From NCBI GenBank assembly GCA_045599645.1, contig JAZRWI010000003.1, positions 30,221 through 94,220 of the forward strand: 64,000 nt of DNA, read 5' to 3'. Shown here piece after piece: positions 9,047 to 17,665 of this stretch. The notes under the pieces are model-generated. The model was not told the DNA's origin. It saw nothing but the letters and a program-made list of their open reading frames with translations, and did not search any database. Both the position numbers and the translations under genes were made by a program. Position 1 is the first letter of the stretch. Each line of letters opens with the position of its first letter. The stretch is from RUG334 sp045599645 (GTDB taxonomy: Bacteria > Muiribacteriota > Ozemobacteria > Ozemobacterales > Ozemobacteraceae).

Positions 9047-9391
9047 ATGCAAACAATTCAAATTATCTCAATAATCGGCAGTTCGATATTCCTGATAACA
9101 ATAATAGAATTGATACGTAAAAAGCTTTTAAAAGAAGCTTATGCAATCATATGGCTGATTTTTGGTTTTCTGTTCATGTTTTTTTCATGCTGGAGAAAAG
9201 CATTAGATTATATTTCTGAAGCAATTGGGATTTATTATCCGCCTGCAATGCTATTTTTGCTTTTAATAGTTGCAATTACCCTGATCCTGATCCAGTTTTC
9301 TGTGGTTATCAGCAGACAGAATGATCAAATAAAAACATTAACCCAGGAAATGGCTTTGTTAAAACAAAAAGACAATGAATCAAAAAAATAA
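9047..9391 (+). CDS. DUF2304 membrane protein
   Basis: 114 residues with three hydrophobic helices (about 4-22, 31-50 and 67-90) and a short coiled-coil tail rich in Gln/Lys. The pattern ending a helix with IIWLIFGFLFMFFS is that of DUF2304, small proteins encoded next to polyprenyl-phosphate glycosyltransferases. An AAGGAAAAGGA ribosome site precedes the ATG. It overlaps the next gene by 17 bp. Function in this family is not established; a membrane partner of the upstream transferase is a reasonable inference. Confidence 0.8.
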   Translation: MQTIQIISIIGSSIFLITIIELIRKKLLKEAYAIIWLIFGFLFMFFSCWRKALDYISEAIGIYYPPAMLFLLLIVAITLILIQFSVVISRQNDQIKTLTQEMALLKQKDNESKK

Positions 9392-11198
9392 TTCCATAAT
9401 AAGTGAGCTCAGAGAATCTGGAATATTTTTACCGTTAACCTTGTTTATCATCTTCGTTATCGGGAATCATTTTCTTTTCCTGCAAAGAAACTTTGTAAGT
9501 TTTGACTGGCATTTTCTGTTCGCATTTTTTGGTGGCTGCTCAAAGGATATATTTCTATTTTGCATAGCCGCTCTGATTTTCCATTTTACAAGTAAATCAA
9601 TTCCAGCTTTAAAAAAGATATTTATAGTAATACTTCACTCTTTCATTATTTTTCCCATCTTAGACTACTATGTATTCAAAGCTACTTTGGAACGCTTCAG
9701 CTGGAATGTCCTGCAATTCGTTAATTACCACTCTGCTAAAGGATATCTTGGCAACATGGGGTTCGGAATAATTTACCTCTTATTGTTCATAGCTATTTGG
9801 GCAATAGCCATCTATTTAAGCTGTAAGCCCTCAAAACTGATTGCTTCTAACCATGTAAAACCATTTGCTGCTTTAACTATTTTTCTTTTATTTTCCTGCA
9901 TATTTGCACAAGACATAGAATTTTTAGAAATCAGTAACTTTACTGGACATAAAAAAACCTTAGAAGGTAAAAACAGAATATTAAAGAATCTAATAGCAGG
10001 CTCTATCAAGGGTTTTCTTCCAAGCAATAGAAAGCATGCAAGCTCTAGTTCAATAATGCCTTACACAGAAACAGAAAAGAAATTTCTGACAGACAACAGT
10101 TTTTTACCTAATAATCCCCAGGGAACAAAAGATAGTAAATTTGACCGTGTAATACTGATTGTAATGGAATCCATTGCCTACGAGTATCTATATTGTAATA
10201 ATCCTGATATTCCAGCAGAAGCTTCTTCCTACTTAGATTACCTTACAGAAAATTATCCTCATTCATCTAACTTTTACACAGCAGATTCTCCCAGCCTTCA
10301 AGGCTTAAATGTTTTGCTGAGCAGCAAAATACCATTTAACATCAATTCTCAGAAGCTCCAAAAGCATAATCTGGCAACTATGCTGGAAGAAAAGCACAAA
10401 GATTCCACATGGTTTATCCGTGGCTACAGCCGAGTATACGGCAGTGAAGAAATAGCTATTCAGAATGTATTCGGATTTTCCCATCTTGTAGGTTATGAAG
10501 ACTTAGCCAAAACCTATCCAGAACCCGGCCAGTTCACATGGGGCTACTGGGACAGCACTGTTTATGCAGAAGCGTTGAATATTCTTTCCAATATAAAAGA
10601 CAAAAATTATTTTATGCTGGTAAATCTTTTGAATCAGCATCAGCCAATCTCTGAGGCAATAGTAAAAGCTCCGGGACAGCCTGAATCTGTAAAAAAGCAT
10701 CCTAATGATATAGTAAAGGCTATTTTCAATACAGATCAACTATTAAAAGAATTCATAACAACCTGTGATTCAGAAGGTATTATTGACGAAAGGACATTGA
10801 TAGTCATAACTTCAGACCATTATCCCCCTCTAGGATACGGTCACACAGAATTGATTAATTCAAATCCAGCCATTCAACTAGGAAAGCTTCCATTAATATT
10901 TTTAACAAAACAGAAGCAGGTTTTTACAGACTTAGATACTAACAAGCTTTGCTGCCAGCTTGATGTTGCCCCAACACTTTGTCAGCTTCTAGGGCTGCCA
11001 ATTCCAGACCAATATATGGGGCACAGTCTTTTAGATAAAAGCTTTAAAGGACGAAATATTGGAATCTTGAACAACGAAACAATATTCTTCCAATCAGAAG
11101 AACTTGATTTTTCGGAAAGTTTGACTGCACCAGCAACAAAGACTTCAGCGATTAAAAAGTGGATAAATAACTTAGATGCTTCTCTAGTTCAAGATTAA
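9375..11198 (+). CDS. LTA synthase/phosphoglycerol transferase-like membrane sulfatase-fold protein
   Basis: 607 residues. About five membrane helices fill residues 15-180, followed by an extracytoplasmic alkaline-phosphatase-fold domain. VILIVMESIAYEYL supplies the metal-binding Glu (E265), FYTADSPSLQGL holds the expected nucleophile position, and VITSDHYPPLG gives the late metal-binding Asp/His. LtaS and OpgB use Thr as nucleophile; here Ser305 or Ser307 occupies that segment. It probably transfers phosphoglycerol or a related group onto a surface glycan. It is the last gene of the glycosyltransferase run and its 3' end overlaps the convergent STT3-like gene by 47 bp. Confidence 0.85.
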   Translation: MNQKNNSIISELRESGIFLPLTLFIIFVIGNHFLFLQRNFVSFDWHFLFAFFGGCSKDIFLFCIAALIFHFTSKSIPALKKIFIVILHSFIIFPILDYYVFKATLERFSWNVLQFVNYHSAKGYLGNMGFGIIYLLLFIAIWAIAIYLSCKPSKLIASNHVKPFAALTIFLLFSCIFAQDIEFLEISNFTGHKKTLEGKNRILKNLIAGSIKGFLPSNRKHASSSSIMPYTETEKKFLTDNSFLPNNPQGTKDSKFDRVILIVMESIAYEYLYCNNPDIPAEASSYLDYLTENYPHSSNFYTADSPSLQGLNVLLSSKIPFNINSQKLQKHNLATMLEEKHKDSTWFIRGYSRVYGSEEIAIQNVFGFSHLVGYEDLAKTYPEPGQFTWGYWDSTVYAEALNILSNIKDKNYFMLVNLLNQHQPISEAIVKAPGQPESVKKHPNDIVKAIFNTDQLLKEFITTCDSEGIIDERTLIVITSDHYPPLGYGHTELINSNPAIQLGKLPLIFLTKQKQVFTDLDTNKLCCQLDVAPTLCQLLGLPIPDQYMGHSLLDKSFKGRNIGILNNETIFFQSEELDFSESLTAPATKTSAIKKWINNLDASLVQD

Positions 11199-13374
11199 GA
11201 CCATCAACAACAGCATTTTCCGGTACAGTCAGCTTAGCCAGCTTTCTGACGCCATCCTTCTCAAAGGACACTTTATAAAATGGATCTGTTACAATCTGAC
11301 CACTATTATAATCATTTGCATAGGGCAGTCTGAATTCGCACATGCCATTACTGTCTGCAATTCCATTAACTTTATAAATTAATGGGGTTCTAGAAGCCTT
11401 AAATTCTATTGATAGGCTTACCCTGGTATCAGGTTCTGATCTGAATTTAACCAAAGCCCCTTCTACGCACTGGAACAAAAGATATTTAGAGATTGTCCCC
11501 TGTTCACTTGTGTTAGCAAAAACCAGCCTGAAATGACTAGAAGTTCCAAAATCACCCAACTTTGTTAAACCAATATGCTTAGTAAGCCAGAAATAAAAAT
11601 AATCAAAGCTTTCCCTGTCTGGCAAATCCTTATAATATAAATAATATCTAGGGCTTTCTGGCATATCTTTCAATAGTGGCCAATACTTAATCATTTCGTT
11701 TGAGAGAATTTTTCCAGGCTCAACTAAAACATATCTTAGCTTGTATTTTTTGCATAAATCAAAAGCACGTTGCTCATTTTCAGCAGAAAAAATATCAGCC
11801 ATAGTCTTAAAGCCCCACATAGTATTACCAACTGCAGTAGGACGCTTTGTATAATAGCTAATATAATTACCTTCATCCCAATATGGTAAAATTCCATATT
11901 CAGGAGACATATCATTATCATAACCCGAAGTAGGTGGTGTATTTTCTTTTATCCATTGATACAATTCAACACGAAATTGATTTAAACTAGTTCCAGAGGA
12001 AATAATCTTATAGTTAGCAGTCAAGAATACAATCATTATTGGCATAATAGCTAAGCCTGTTTTAAACATAGCAAAACTTCTACTGCGCATATATTGCTTA
12101 AAGATTCTCCACAGGCCATAGCATGTAAATCCTATTAATAACCCATAACCACAGCCTATCCAGCGGAAGTATCTGACTTGATAAAGAACCAATATAAATA
12201 GCAAAAATAACCAATAAACCAGAAATCGTAATTCTTTTTTCTTATTAAACTCTGGTAAAACAACAAAATATATTATGGGAAAAAAACAAAACATCGGTCC
12301 TAATTTTGTTAAGCAATTAAAAAGTTCATTTTCAAAAATCTTATTCAGTTCTATCCCGGGAAGAAGTTCAGATATTGTGCTATGAATAGGGTCTTTCTTA
12401 AATATCAAACCCGAAGCAGAAGAAATAGTATTATGAAAAATCATCAGGAACAGTATTAATATTATTACAATAGAGCTTAGCCCAATTTTTCTTGAATTTG
12501 AAAACCGTTTTAAATAATCAAGGTAAGCCAAGAATAAAGCCCCAATTAGAACAAGACAGCCTTGAAGATAGCTATATGCTTCTACAGAACCATTAATAAA
12601 ACAATTCCAGCTTAAATCAGTTCTCGGCACAAAAAACAATGCGCATACACTACCTATGAGCATTGATATAGAAGCAAAAACCAGATAATCACTATGCTTT
12701 TGTGGCGATGTCAACCACAAAACAAAGCCCAATAGAGTTACAAAAAAGAAAAAGAATGGGGAACCATTCCAGGTTGAAATAAACAAAGTGGTTACAGCAG
12801 ACGCAATATAAACAACATAATGTTTTTGATTTTTTAAATAAAATGAGCAACAGATTATCCAAGCCCATATATAAAAATTAATAAGATAATCATAATCAAG
12901 CTTTCCAAATTTGGAATACATTGAGAAAGCATAACCAGGCAGCATTCCGAAAGCACAGAATAACGTAAGGATTCTGTTCCCGGTCAGTTTATATATAGCA
13001 AATATCAGCAATATGGCGGTAAGCCATGGAATTACAATTGGCAGAATCCCGGCTACATATATAGGATCAGCATTAAGATTTGGGAATAATGTATAAACAA
13101 TATCCACAAAACGCACAAGAAACCTGATATAAAAAGGTGCAAAACCGGTTTCTATTTTGTATGGGAAAGCACAATACGAATCGTTCTCTATTATTTTTTC
13201 TTTAAGAATGGATTGTTCTAGTAATCTTATAAAAAGAACACTATCTGGATCAGTTACCTGAAATTCACCCTTCCAAACTTCAGGGCGCAACAAATTTGAC
13301 GTCAACCAAAATAAAATTATGGCCGATAATATAAGCAAGCAAAAGAAAAATCTTTTTTGTGTACAATCCATCAT
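11152..13374 (-). CDS. STT3/PglB-like oligosaccharyltransferase
   Basis: 740 residues with about 11-13 membrane helices over residues 8-470 and a C-terminal soluble domain. All three STT3 signatures are present in order: TDPDS in the first external loop (D42, D44), KFGKLDYDYL (D160, D162) matching the second acidic motif, and YWDEGNYI (W499, D500, G502) in the place of WWDYG, which reads the acceptor sequon. STT3 enzymes transfer a lipid-linked oligosaccharide to Asn of exported proteins. The neighbouring polyprenyl-phosphate transferase could supply the donor. Two adjacent ATG codons are possible starts. The STT3 family call is good; N-linked activity is inferred. Confidence 0.85.
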   Translation of the reverse strand: MMDCTQKRFFFCLLILSAIILFWLTSNLLRPEVWKGEFQVTDPDSVLFIRLLEQSILKEKIIENDSYCAFPYKIETGFAPFYIRFLVRFVDIVYTLFPNLNADPIYVAGILPIVIPWLTAILLIFAIYKLTGNRILTLFCAFGMLPGYAFSMYSKFGKLDYDYLINFYIWAWIICCSFYLKNQKHYVVYIASAVTTLFISTWNGSPFFFFFVTLLGFVLWLTSPQKHSDYLVFASISMLIGSVCALFFVPRTDLSWNCFINGSVEAYSYLQGCLVLIGALFLAYLDYLKRFSNSRKIGLSSIVIILILFLMIFHNTISSASGLIFKKDPIHSTISELLPGIELNKIFENELFNCLTKLGPMFCFFPIIYFVVLPEFNKKKELRFLVYWLFLLFILVLYQVRYFRWIGCGYGLLIGFTCYGLWRIFKQYMRSRSFAMFKTGLAIMPIMIVFLTANYKIISSGTSLNQFRVELYQWIKENTPPTSGYDNDMSPEYGILPYWDEGNYISYYTKRPTAVGNTMWGFKTMADIFSAENEQRAFDLCKKYKLRYVLVEPGKILSNEMIKYWPLLKDMPESPRYYLYYKDLPDRESFDYFYFWLTKHIGLTKLGDFGTSSHFRLVFANTSEQGTISKYLLFQCVEGALVKFRSEPDTRVSLSIEFKASRTPLIYKVNGIADSNGMCEFRLPYANDYNSGQIVTDPFYKVSFEKDGVRKLAKLTVPENAVVDGLNLELEKHLSYLSTF

Positions 13375-13393
13375 AAAAAAAACTCTTGCGATT

Positions 13394-13416
13394 TATAGTA
13401 TCTATAGTATACTATA
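13394..13416. promoter_or_regulatory. Palindrome TATAGTATACTATA with an extra half repeat
   Basis: A perfect 14-bp palindrome at 13403-13416 is preceded by another TATAGTA at 13394-13400, giving half sites spaced 9 bp. It lies 20-42 bp upstream of the STT3-like start on the minus strand and includes possible -10 boxes, so it may be a promoter, an operator, or both. Confidence 0.4.
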
Positions 13417-13446
13417 TGGGTTTGAAAAATTAAATTTTTTTGTCCC

Positions 13447-13476
13447 TTGACATGAAAAATTAGTTGCCTATATTAT
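13447..13476 (+). promoter_or_regulatory. Sigma70 promoter of the pilin gene
   Basis: TTGACA at 13447-13452 is a perfect -35. TATTAT at 13471-13476 (18-bp spacer) or TATATT at 13469-13474 (16-bp spacer) is the -10. GGAG at 13491-13494 is 7 nt before the ATG at 13502. Confidence 0.75.
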
Positions 13477-13501
13477 ACATAGACAACTTAGGAGTTAAAA
13501 T

Positions 13502-14098
13502 ATGCATAATAGAAAATCTGGTTTTACCTTGATGGAAATCATGGTAGTTATCATCGTTATCGCAGTTTTGGCCTCTGTTGCAGGACCTATGATCGGTTCT
13601 ATAACTGACCAGGGTCGAACCTCTGCTACTAAGTCAAAATTGTCATCATTAAAGAGCGCAATGCTTGCATACCAGTCTGACGTTGGTCGTTTGCCATATT
13701 ATGGTAAACCAAGCGAATCAAGAAAAGCTTCGGCCTATAATGCCGAAAAAGTCTTAAGCTATGACTGTGCCGACGAAAATGTATTAACTAGTGAAAATTA
13801 TGGGACTGATTCCAGCAATAACTTCGGTATAACCAATTACTCAAGAAAATGGAAAGGTCCTTATATGGACTCTGAACCCTCTGACTTTATGTATGATTCC
13901 TGGGGTAACCAAATTTACTACGTAGCTGAAGTTGACGGTAATAACGTTTATCTGTGGTCTTATGGTCCAGACCAATCCCCTGATGGTGGCGATGACGATA
14001 GCATTACAGCCGCAGTAAAAGCTCAGAAAGAAAACGCAGACTTCTGTGACGATATTATTACCTCAGTTGCCCGTGTTCGTAAGAAATTTACTAATTAA
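13502..14098 (+). CDS. Type IV pilin / GspG-like major pseudopilin
   Basis: 198 residues. The class III leader MHNRKSG is followed by FTLMEI, with cleavage expected between G7 and F8 and the conserved Glu at mature position 5. The hydrophobic alpha-1 helix runs to about residue 30. The C-terminal part carries the GspG pattern MYDSWGNQIYY ... SYGPDQSPDGGDDDS, where the acidic loop binds calcium in major pseudopilins. It has its own strong promoter and terminator, fitting a high-copy subunit. It sits directly upstream of the pilMNOPQ-like operon. Major pseudopilin or pilin is clear; whether it builds a pilus or a secretion pseudopilus is not. Confidence 0.93.
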   Translation: MHNRKSGFTLMEIMVVIIVIAVLASVAGPMIGSITDQGRTSATKSKLSSLKSAMLAYQSDVGRLPYYGKPSESRKASAYNAEKVLSYDCADENVLTSENYGTDSSNNFGITNYSRKWKGPYMDSEPSDFMYDSWGNQIYYVAEVDGNNVYLWSYGPDQSPDGGDDDSITAAVKAQKENADFCDDIITSVARVRKKFTN

Positions 14099-14127
14099 TT
14101 AACAACTAACCAGATTATTTGAATATG

Positions 14128-14160
14128 AAGAGGTTTGAGATATTCTCAAACCTCTTTTCA
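14128..14160 (+). terminator. Intrinsic terminator of the pilin gene
   Basis: A 13-bp perfect stem (14128-14140 with 14144-14156), 3-nt loop, followed by a T-rich run. Confidence 0.85.
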
Positions 14161-14205
14161 TTTTTGGAATATTATTTGTGTTCACCTTTTCATTTGCTTC
14201 ACTAC

Positions 14206-14234
14206 TTGAAAGAGAAAAATAAAAATAATATAAT
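14206..14234 (+). promoter_or_regulatory. Sigma70 promoter of the pilM operon, predicted leaderless
   Basis: TTGAAA at 14206-14211, 17-bp spacer, perfect TATAAT at 14229-14234. The -10 ends exactly 7 nt before the ATG at 14242, so the expected transcription start falls on or next to the A of the start codon. No ribosome site is visible. Confidence 0.75.
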
Positions 14235-14241
14235 GTAATCT

Positions 14242-16167
14242 ATGGCCGAGGAAGCAACACAACAACCTAAGCGTGACCCATTTGTAGCTGTTGATATTGG
14301 GGCGTATTCTGTAAAATTCGTCTACATAGATTATGGAGACGATGGTATTCCTGTGCTAAAAACGCTAGCACAGATTCCAATACCACCTTATGAAAAGGAT
14401 TTGACAGAAGAACAGCGCGAAACAATGAGCCGCGATGACGTAAAAGAATACTGCCTGAAAGAATTACGTCAGCTTTTAACTACAAAATTCACAGAATTGC
14501 TGTATGATAACGAAATTCAGACAAAAAAAGCGATTACCTTTGCTTCAAATCGTGAAGTAACAATAAGATGTATCGAAGTTCCACCTTCCAACGAAAAAGA
14601 AAAAGATGGTAAGGATAAATTTACTGAAGCCATCACTCAGGAAGCTAATAAGCAGATGCCATTTTCTATGGGTAATGCAGTATTGGGCTATACACTCGGC
14701 GACACTATCACTAAGGAAAACAAGCCTTTAGTGCAAATAATGGCGGCAGCTCTTCAAAAGGACATTCTTGAAATAATCAACGGCAATCTGAAAGGTGGTG
14801 GTCTGCTTCCAGACGGTATTTTAACATTACCAGAATCCCTAAAGCTATCATTAAAAAACCAGATGGCCCCCTTTGCTGAAGGTGATAAAAAAGTAGCTAT
14901 TATCCATAGTGGTCATACAACTACTTCTGTAATGATATTCAAGAACAACAGAATTCAGTTCTATCGTGACATCAATATGGCCGGTGCTACAATAACAGAT
15001 GCCATATATGCCGGTGGTGAAATAGACGGAGAGCAGGTCAAGCCTTCTTCATATACCGAAGCAACAGAATTAAAACACAAATTAGGTGTAATTCCACCAG
15101 ATGACATTGCAAATCTTAAAGGCATAGAAAAATTTGCTGCCAATAAAATTTTTGAAACAGTTGAAAAGATATTTCAGAACGTGCAGCTATCTATAAGCTT
15201 TTATACTTCACAAAGCGGTGAAGGTACAGGCATAGACCAGATAATACTTACTGGTGGTTCTTCTTTTATGAAAAACTATAAAGAATTCATCGAAGAAAGC
15301 CTTGAAGTTCCCACAGCTCTTGCTGAACCCTTTGGTTCCATGAAGATAGGTGAAATAAAATATGACGAAGAGCAGAGAACAAACGATAGCGCAGCTTTAA
15401 GCCCTATATTAGGTGTTGGTCTATATCAGCCAGATATGAAGCTGATAAACTTCATAGACATATTATTTCCTAATAGAAATAAAAAAGCTCAGACCAGTGC
15501 TTCAATAAACCTTTCAGGTGTCAGCTCAAAGTTTGGTAGTAATTTAAATAATCTCGGTGCCAAATTATTTGAATTAGACGAAACGAAATTAAGAATAATA
15601 GCTGTTTTTTTGTTATGTCTTGTCTTAACAGGGGCTGCTTTCCCTGTCATCCATATAAATAAACAACTTGCAGAAACCCAAAAGCAATCTAAAAATCTAG
15701 ATCGTGACTTAAAAAAGTTAAAGGGTGATCAATCTGAAGTTGATAAATTATTAAAAGAACAGCAAGGACTTGAAAGTTTTGCAGAAATAGCAGAGCAGCT
15801 TAAAGCCTTCAAGATAATAAATACAAAAGTATTAATAAAGTTATTATCACTTGTTCCCAAAGAAATATTTATTACAAATCTTGAATTGGATACTACCTCC
15901 CAAAATCCAAATCTTGAATTACAAGGGCACGCCGACAATTCTGACAGCGTATTCCAGTTTTTGTCAGAAATGGGGCAATGTTCTATGTTTTCAAAGCCTA
16001 TATTAAAATCAACAAACGAAGTAGAAATAGACGAAGAGCGTTATTTTATCAGATTTGTCCTTTCAAGTGACATCAATAGTGACGATTTATATATTCATGA
16101 TGAAAAGTCTGAAGAAGATGAAGAGGAAGAAGATTCCGGTGAAGACGACCTTATTGATGAGGAATAA
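14242..16167 (+). CDS. PilM-PilN fusion, type IV pilus alignment complex
   Basis: 641 residues, about twice the length of PilM. Residues 11-400 are an actin-like PilM domain (FVAVDIGAYSVKFVYID phosphate loop, VAIIHSGHTTTSVMIF, IILTGGSSFMKNY). A single membrane helix at about 451-470 is followed by a coiled coil and a PilN-like periplasmic domain (ITNLELDT...LELQGHADN). In most bacteria PilM and PilN are separate and PilM holds the PilN N-terminus in the cytoplasm; here they are covalently joined. The last 30 residues are mostly Glu/Asp. PilO follows 8 nt downstream. The start is fixed by the domain beginning at residue 11. Confidence 0.9.
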   Translation: MAEEATQQPKRDPFVAVDIGAYSVKFVYIDYGDDGIPVLKTLAQIPIPPYEKDLTEEQRETMSRDDVKEYCLKELRQLLTTKFTELLYDNEIQTKKAITFASNREVTIRCIEVPPSNEKEKDGKDKFTEAITQEANKQMPFSMGNAVLGYTLGDTITKENKPLVQIMAAALQKDILEIINGNLKGGGLLPDGILTLPESLKLSLKNQMAPFAEGDKKVAIIHSGHTTTSVMIFKNNRIQFYRDINMAGATITDAIYAGGEIDGEQVKPSSYTEATELKHKLGVIPPDDIANLKGIEKFAANKIFETVEKIFQNVQLSISFYTSQSGEGTGIDQIILTGGSSFMKNYKEFIEESLEVPTALAEPFGSMKIGEIKYDEEQRTNDSAALSPILGVGLYQPDMKLINFIDILFPNRNKKAQTSASINLSGVSSKFGSNLNNLGAKLFELDETKLRIIAVFLLCLVLTGAAFPVIHINKQLAETQKQSKNLDRDLKKLKGDQSEVDKLLKEQQGLESFAEIAEQLKAFKIINTKVLIKLLSLVPKEIFITNLELDTTSQNPNLELQGHADNSDSVFQFLSEMGQCSMFSKPILKSTNEVEIDEERYFIRFVLSSDINSDDLYIHDEKSEEDEEEEDSGEDDLIDEE

Positions 16168-16175
16168 ACAATAGC

Positions 16176-16799
16176 ATGGCAGATTTTAGCATTTCAGAAT
16201 GGCTTCAAAAAGCAAAGGAAGACCCGAAACAGGGTGCGATGCCGCTGGTTTTCGTAGCAGGTATAGCTTTTGTTGTCTGGAAATTCTTATATGCCCCTAA
16301 GACAGTATTAATAAATAAAGAATTAAAAAAAATTAAAGGCTTGAATGCAGACATGAATAAGTTCAAGGATGCAGCCAATAAATTAGAAGATATAAAAATC
16401 GACATTGAAGAAAAAAAGAATCAGTGGGCTAATACCCAGAAGCTTTGCTATAAGGAACTAGAACGCACTCAATTCTTGCGCCGAGTTAGAGAACTGGCAA
16501 ATATGTCCAGTATAAATGTAAAAAGTGTTAATCCGCTGCCTGACGAACCGACAAAAATAGGTATTATTGATGCAAAGAAATTTTCTGTTGATTTTGCTTA
16601 TACAGGAGATTTAACAAGAATTTTGACTTTTATGAGGTACATAGAGCTTGAGCCCAAAATCTGCTTTATGCCTGTTCCTTCTTTAACTCCAAATGCCAGT
16701 GGGACTTTTGATACTACCCTCACAGTATCAACTATACTTCTTCCGGATGTAATCCCAACCAATCTTGGTGAAGAAGAAGAAGAGGAAGAAGAAGAATAA
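16176..16799 (+). CDS. pilO: Type IV pilus alignment protein PilO
   Basis: 207 residues. A short cytoplasmic N-terminus, one membrane helix (about 22-40), a coiled coil (50-95) and a small periplasmic alpha/beta domain match PilO/GspM. Features such as FLRRVRELANMSSINVKSV and DFAYTGDLTRILTFMRYIE are typical. It pairs with the PilN part of the upstream fusion to set up the periplasmic alignment complex. The protein ends in nine consecutive Glu residues after LG, which is unusual and echoes the acidic end of the upstream protein. Confidence 0.88.
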   Translation: MADFSISEWLQKAKEDPKQGAMPLVFVAGIAFVVWKFLYAPKTVLINKELKKIKGLNADMNKFKDAANKLEDIKIDIEEKKNQWANTQKLCYKELERTQFLRRVRELANMSSINVKSVNPLPDEPTKIGIIDAKKFSVDFAYTGDLTRILTFMRYIELEPKICFMPVPSLTPNASGTFDTTLTVSTILLPDVIPTNLGEEEEEEEEE

Positions 16800-16803
16800 A
16801 GTA

Positions 16804-17601
16804 ATGAATATCCGTCAACTCTTCTTCATTAGTCTGATAGTTTTATCGATTGTCATGGGTATGAACTGGTTTAAAAATAAACCCAAGTTTATAGAAAGAC
16901 AACCGTCAAAGCCTCGTCAAGCTGTTGCTCTAACTGATTTACAATTACAAGAAGAGGAAGAAAGAAAGAAAAAAGAGGAAGAAGAGAAAGCCAAAGATAA
17001 AGACAAGCAAAAAGAACAAGGGGAAGACGAAGAAGGCTTTGATGAAGAAGGCGAAGAAGGTGTTGAAGAAGAAGGCGTAGACGAAGAAATAGAAGAAACC
17101 GAAGAAGTAGCCTCCGATGAAAACAATCCTGCCGCCGACGGAAATGAACTTGCTTCAGATACAGCTGATTTAAATGCATCGGATACCCTTATGCTTGATA
17201 ATCCGTTGAAGGATGATCCTATTTTACAGGATTATTTCAAGATAACTAGAAATCCTTTTGAAACCTCACCTTATGCTCAATTGGTAGAAAAGCTCAGATT
17301 AGAAGCTGAATTAGCTGCTCAACCAGAAGAAAAAGAAGAAGCTACAGTCAAAAAGATAACCAAACTAACAGGCAATTTCTCTGGAACCATTGAAACAAAT
17401 CGTGGTCTGAGAGCTATTATTGATGGGAATCTATATTTAAAGGGTGACGAGTATCAGCATCACAAGATTACTGAAATAAACAATGAAACAGTAATCATGG
17501 ATACAGAAGAACAAACGTTTATAATACCCAAGCATGGCGTTGAAGTAAATATTAACGAAGAAACCGGGGAATATTCGATAACAGATACTTTTGAAGATTA
17601 A
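16804..17601 (+). CDS. PilP-like periplasmic linker with an acidic coiled region
   Basis: 265 residues from the ATG at 16804; a longer TTG frame start at 16765 only reads the acidic PilO tail in another frame. There is one N-terminal membrane helix (about 4-20), then a Glu/Lys-rich and Glu-rich low-complexity region (about 45-105), then a C-terminal beta-rich PilP/GspC-like domain (LTGNFSGTIETNRGLRAIIDG ... TFIIPKHGVEV). PilP links PilN/PilO to the secretin PilQ. Order in the operon supports this. It is anchored by a helix and not by a lipobox as in classic PilP. The next gene supplies a lipoprotein. Confidence 0.75.
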   Translation: MNIRQLFFISLIVLSIVMGMNWFKNKPKFIERQPSKPRQAVALTDLQLQEEEERKKKEEEEKAKDKDKQKEQGEDEEGFDEEGEEGVEEEGVDEEIEETEEVASDENNPAADGNELASDTADLNASDTLMLDNPLKDDPILQDYFKITRNPFETSPYAQLVEKLRLEAELAAQPEEKEEATVKKITKLTGNFSGTIETNRGLRAIIDGNLYLKGDEYQHHKITEINNETVIMDTEEQTFIIPKHGVEVNINEETGEYSITDTFED

Positions 17602-17665
17602 AACAGCATTATATCTCCCTAAAAAATTGCTCATAAGTTTTTTAGAGCTTTCCGATATAGGGAAT

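Noticed and set aside
16889..17179. Leu/Arg- and Ser-rich antisense ORFs
   Set aside because: Mirror readings of the Glu-rich tract of the PilP-like gene.
17591..17665. Earlier start for the lipoprotein
   Set aside because: It would put 25 residues before a clear lipoprotein signal peptide.
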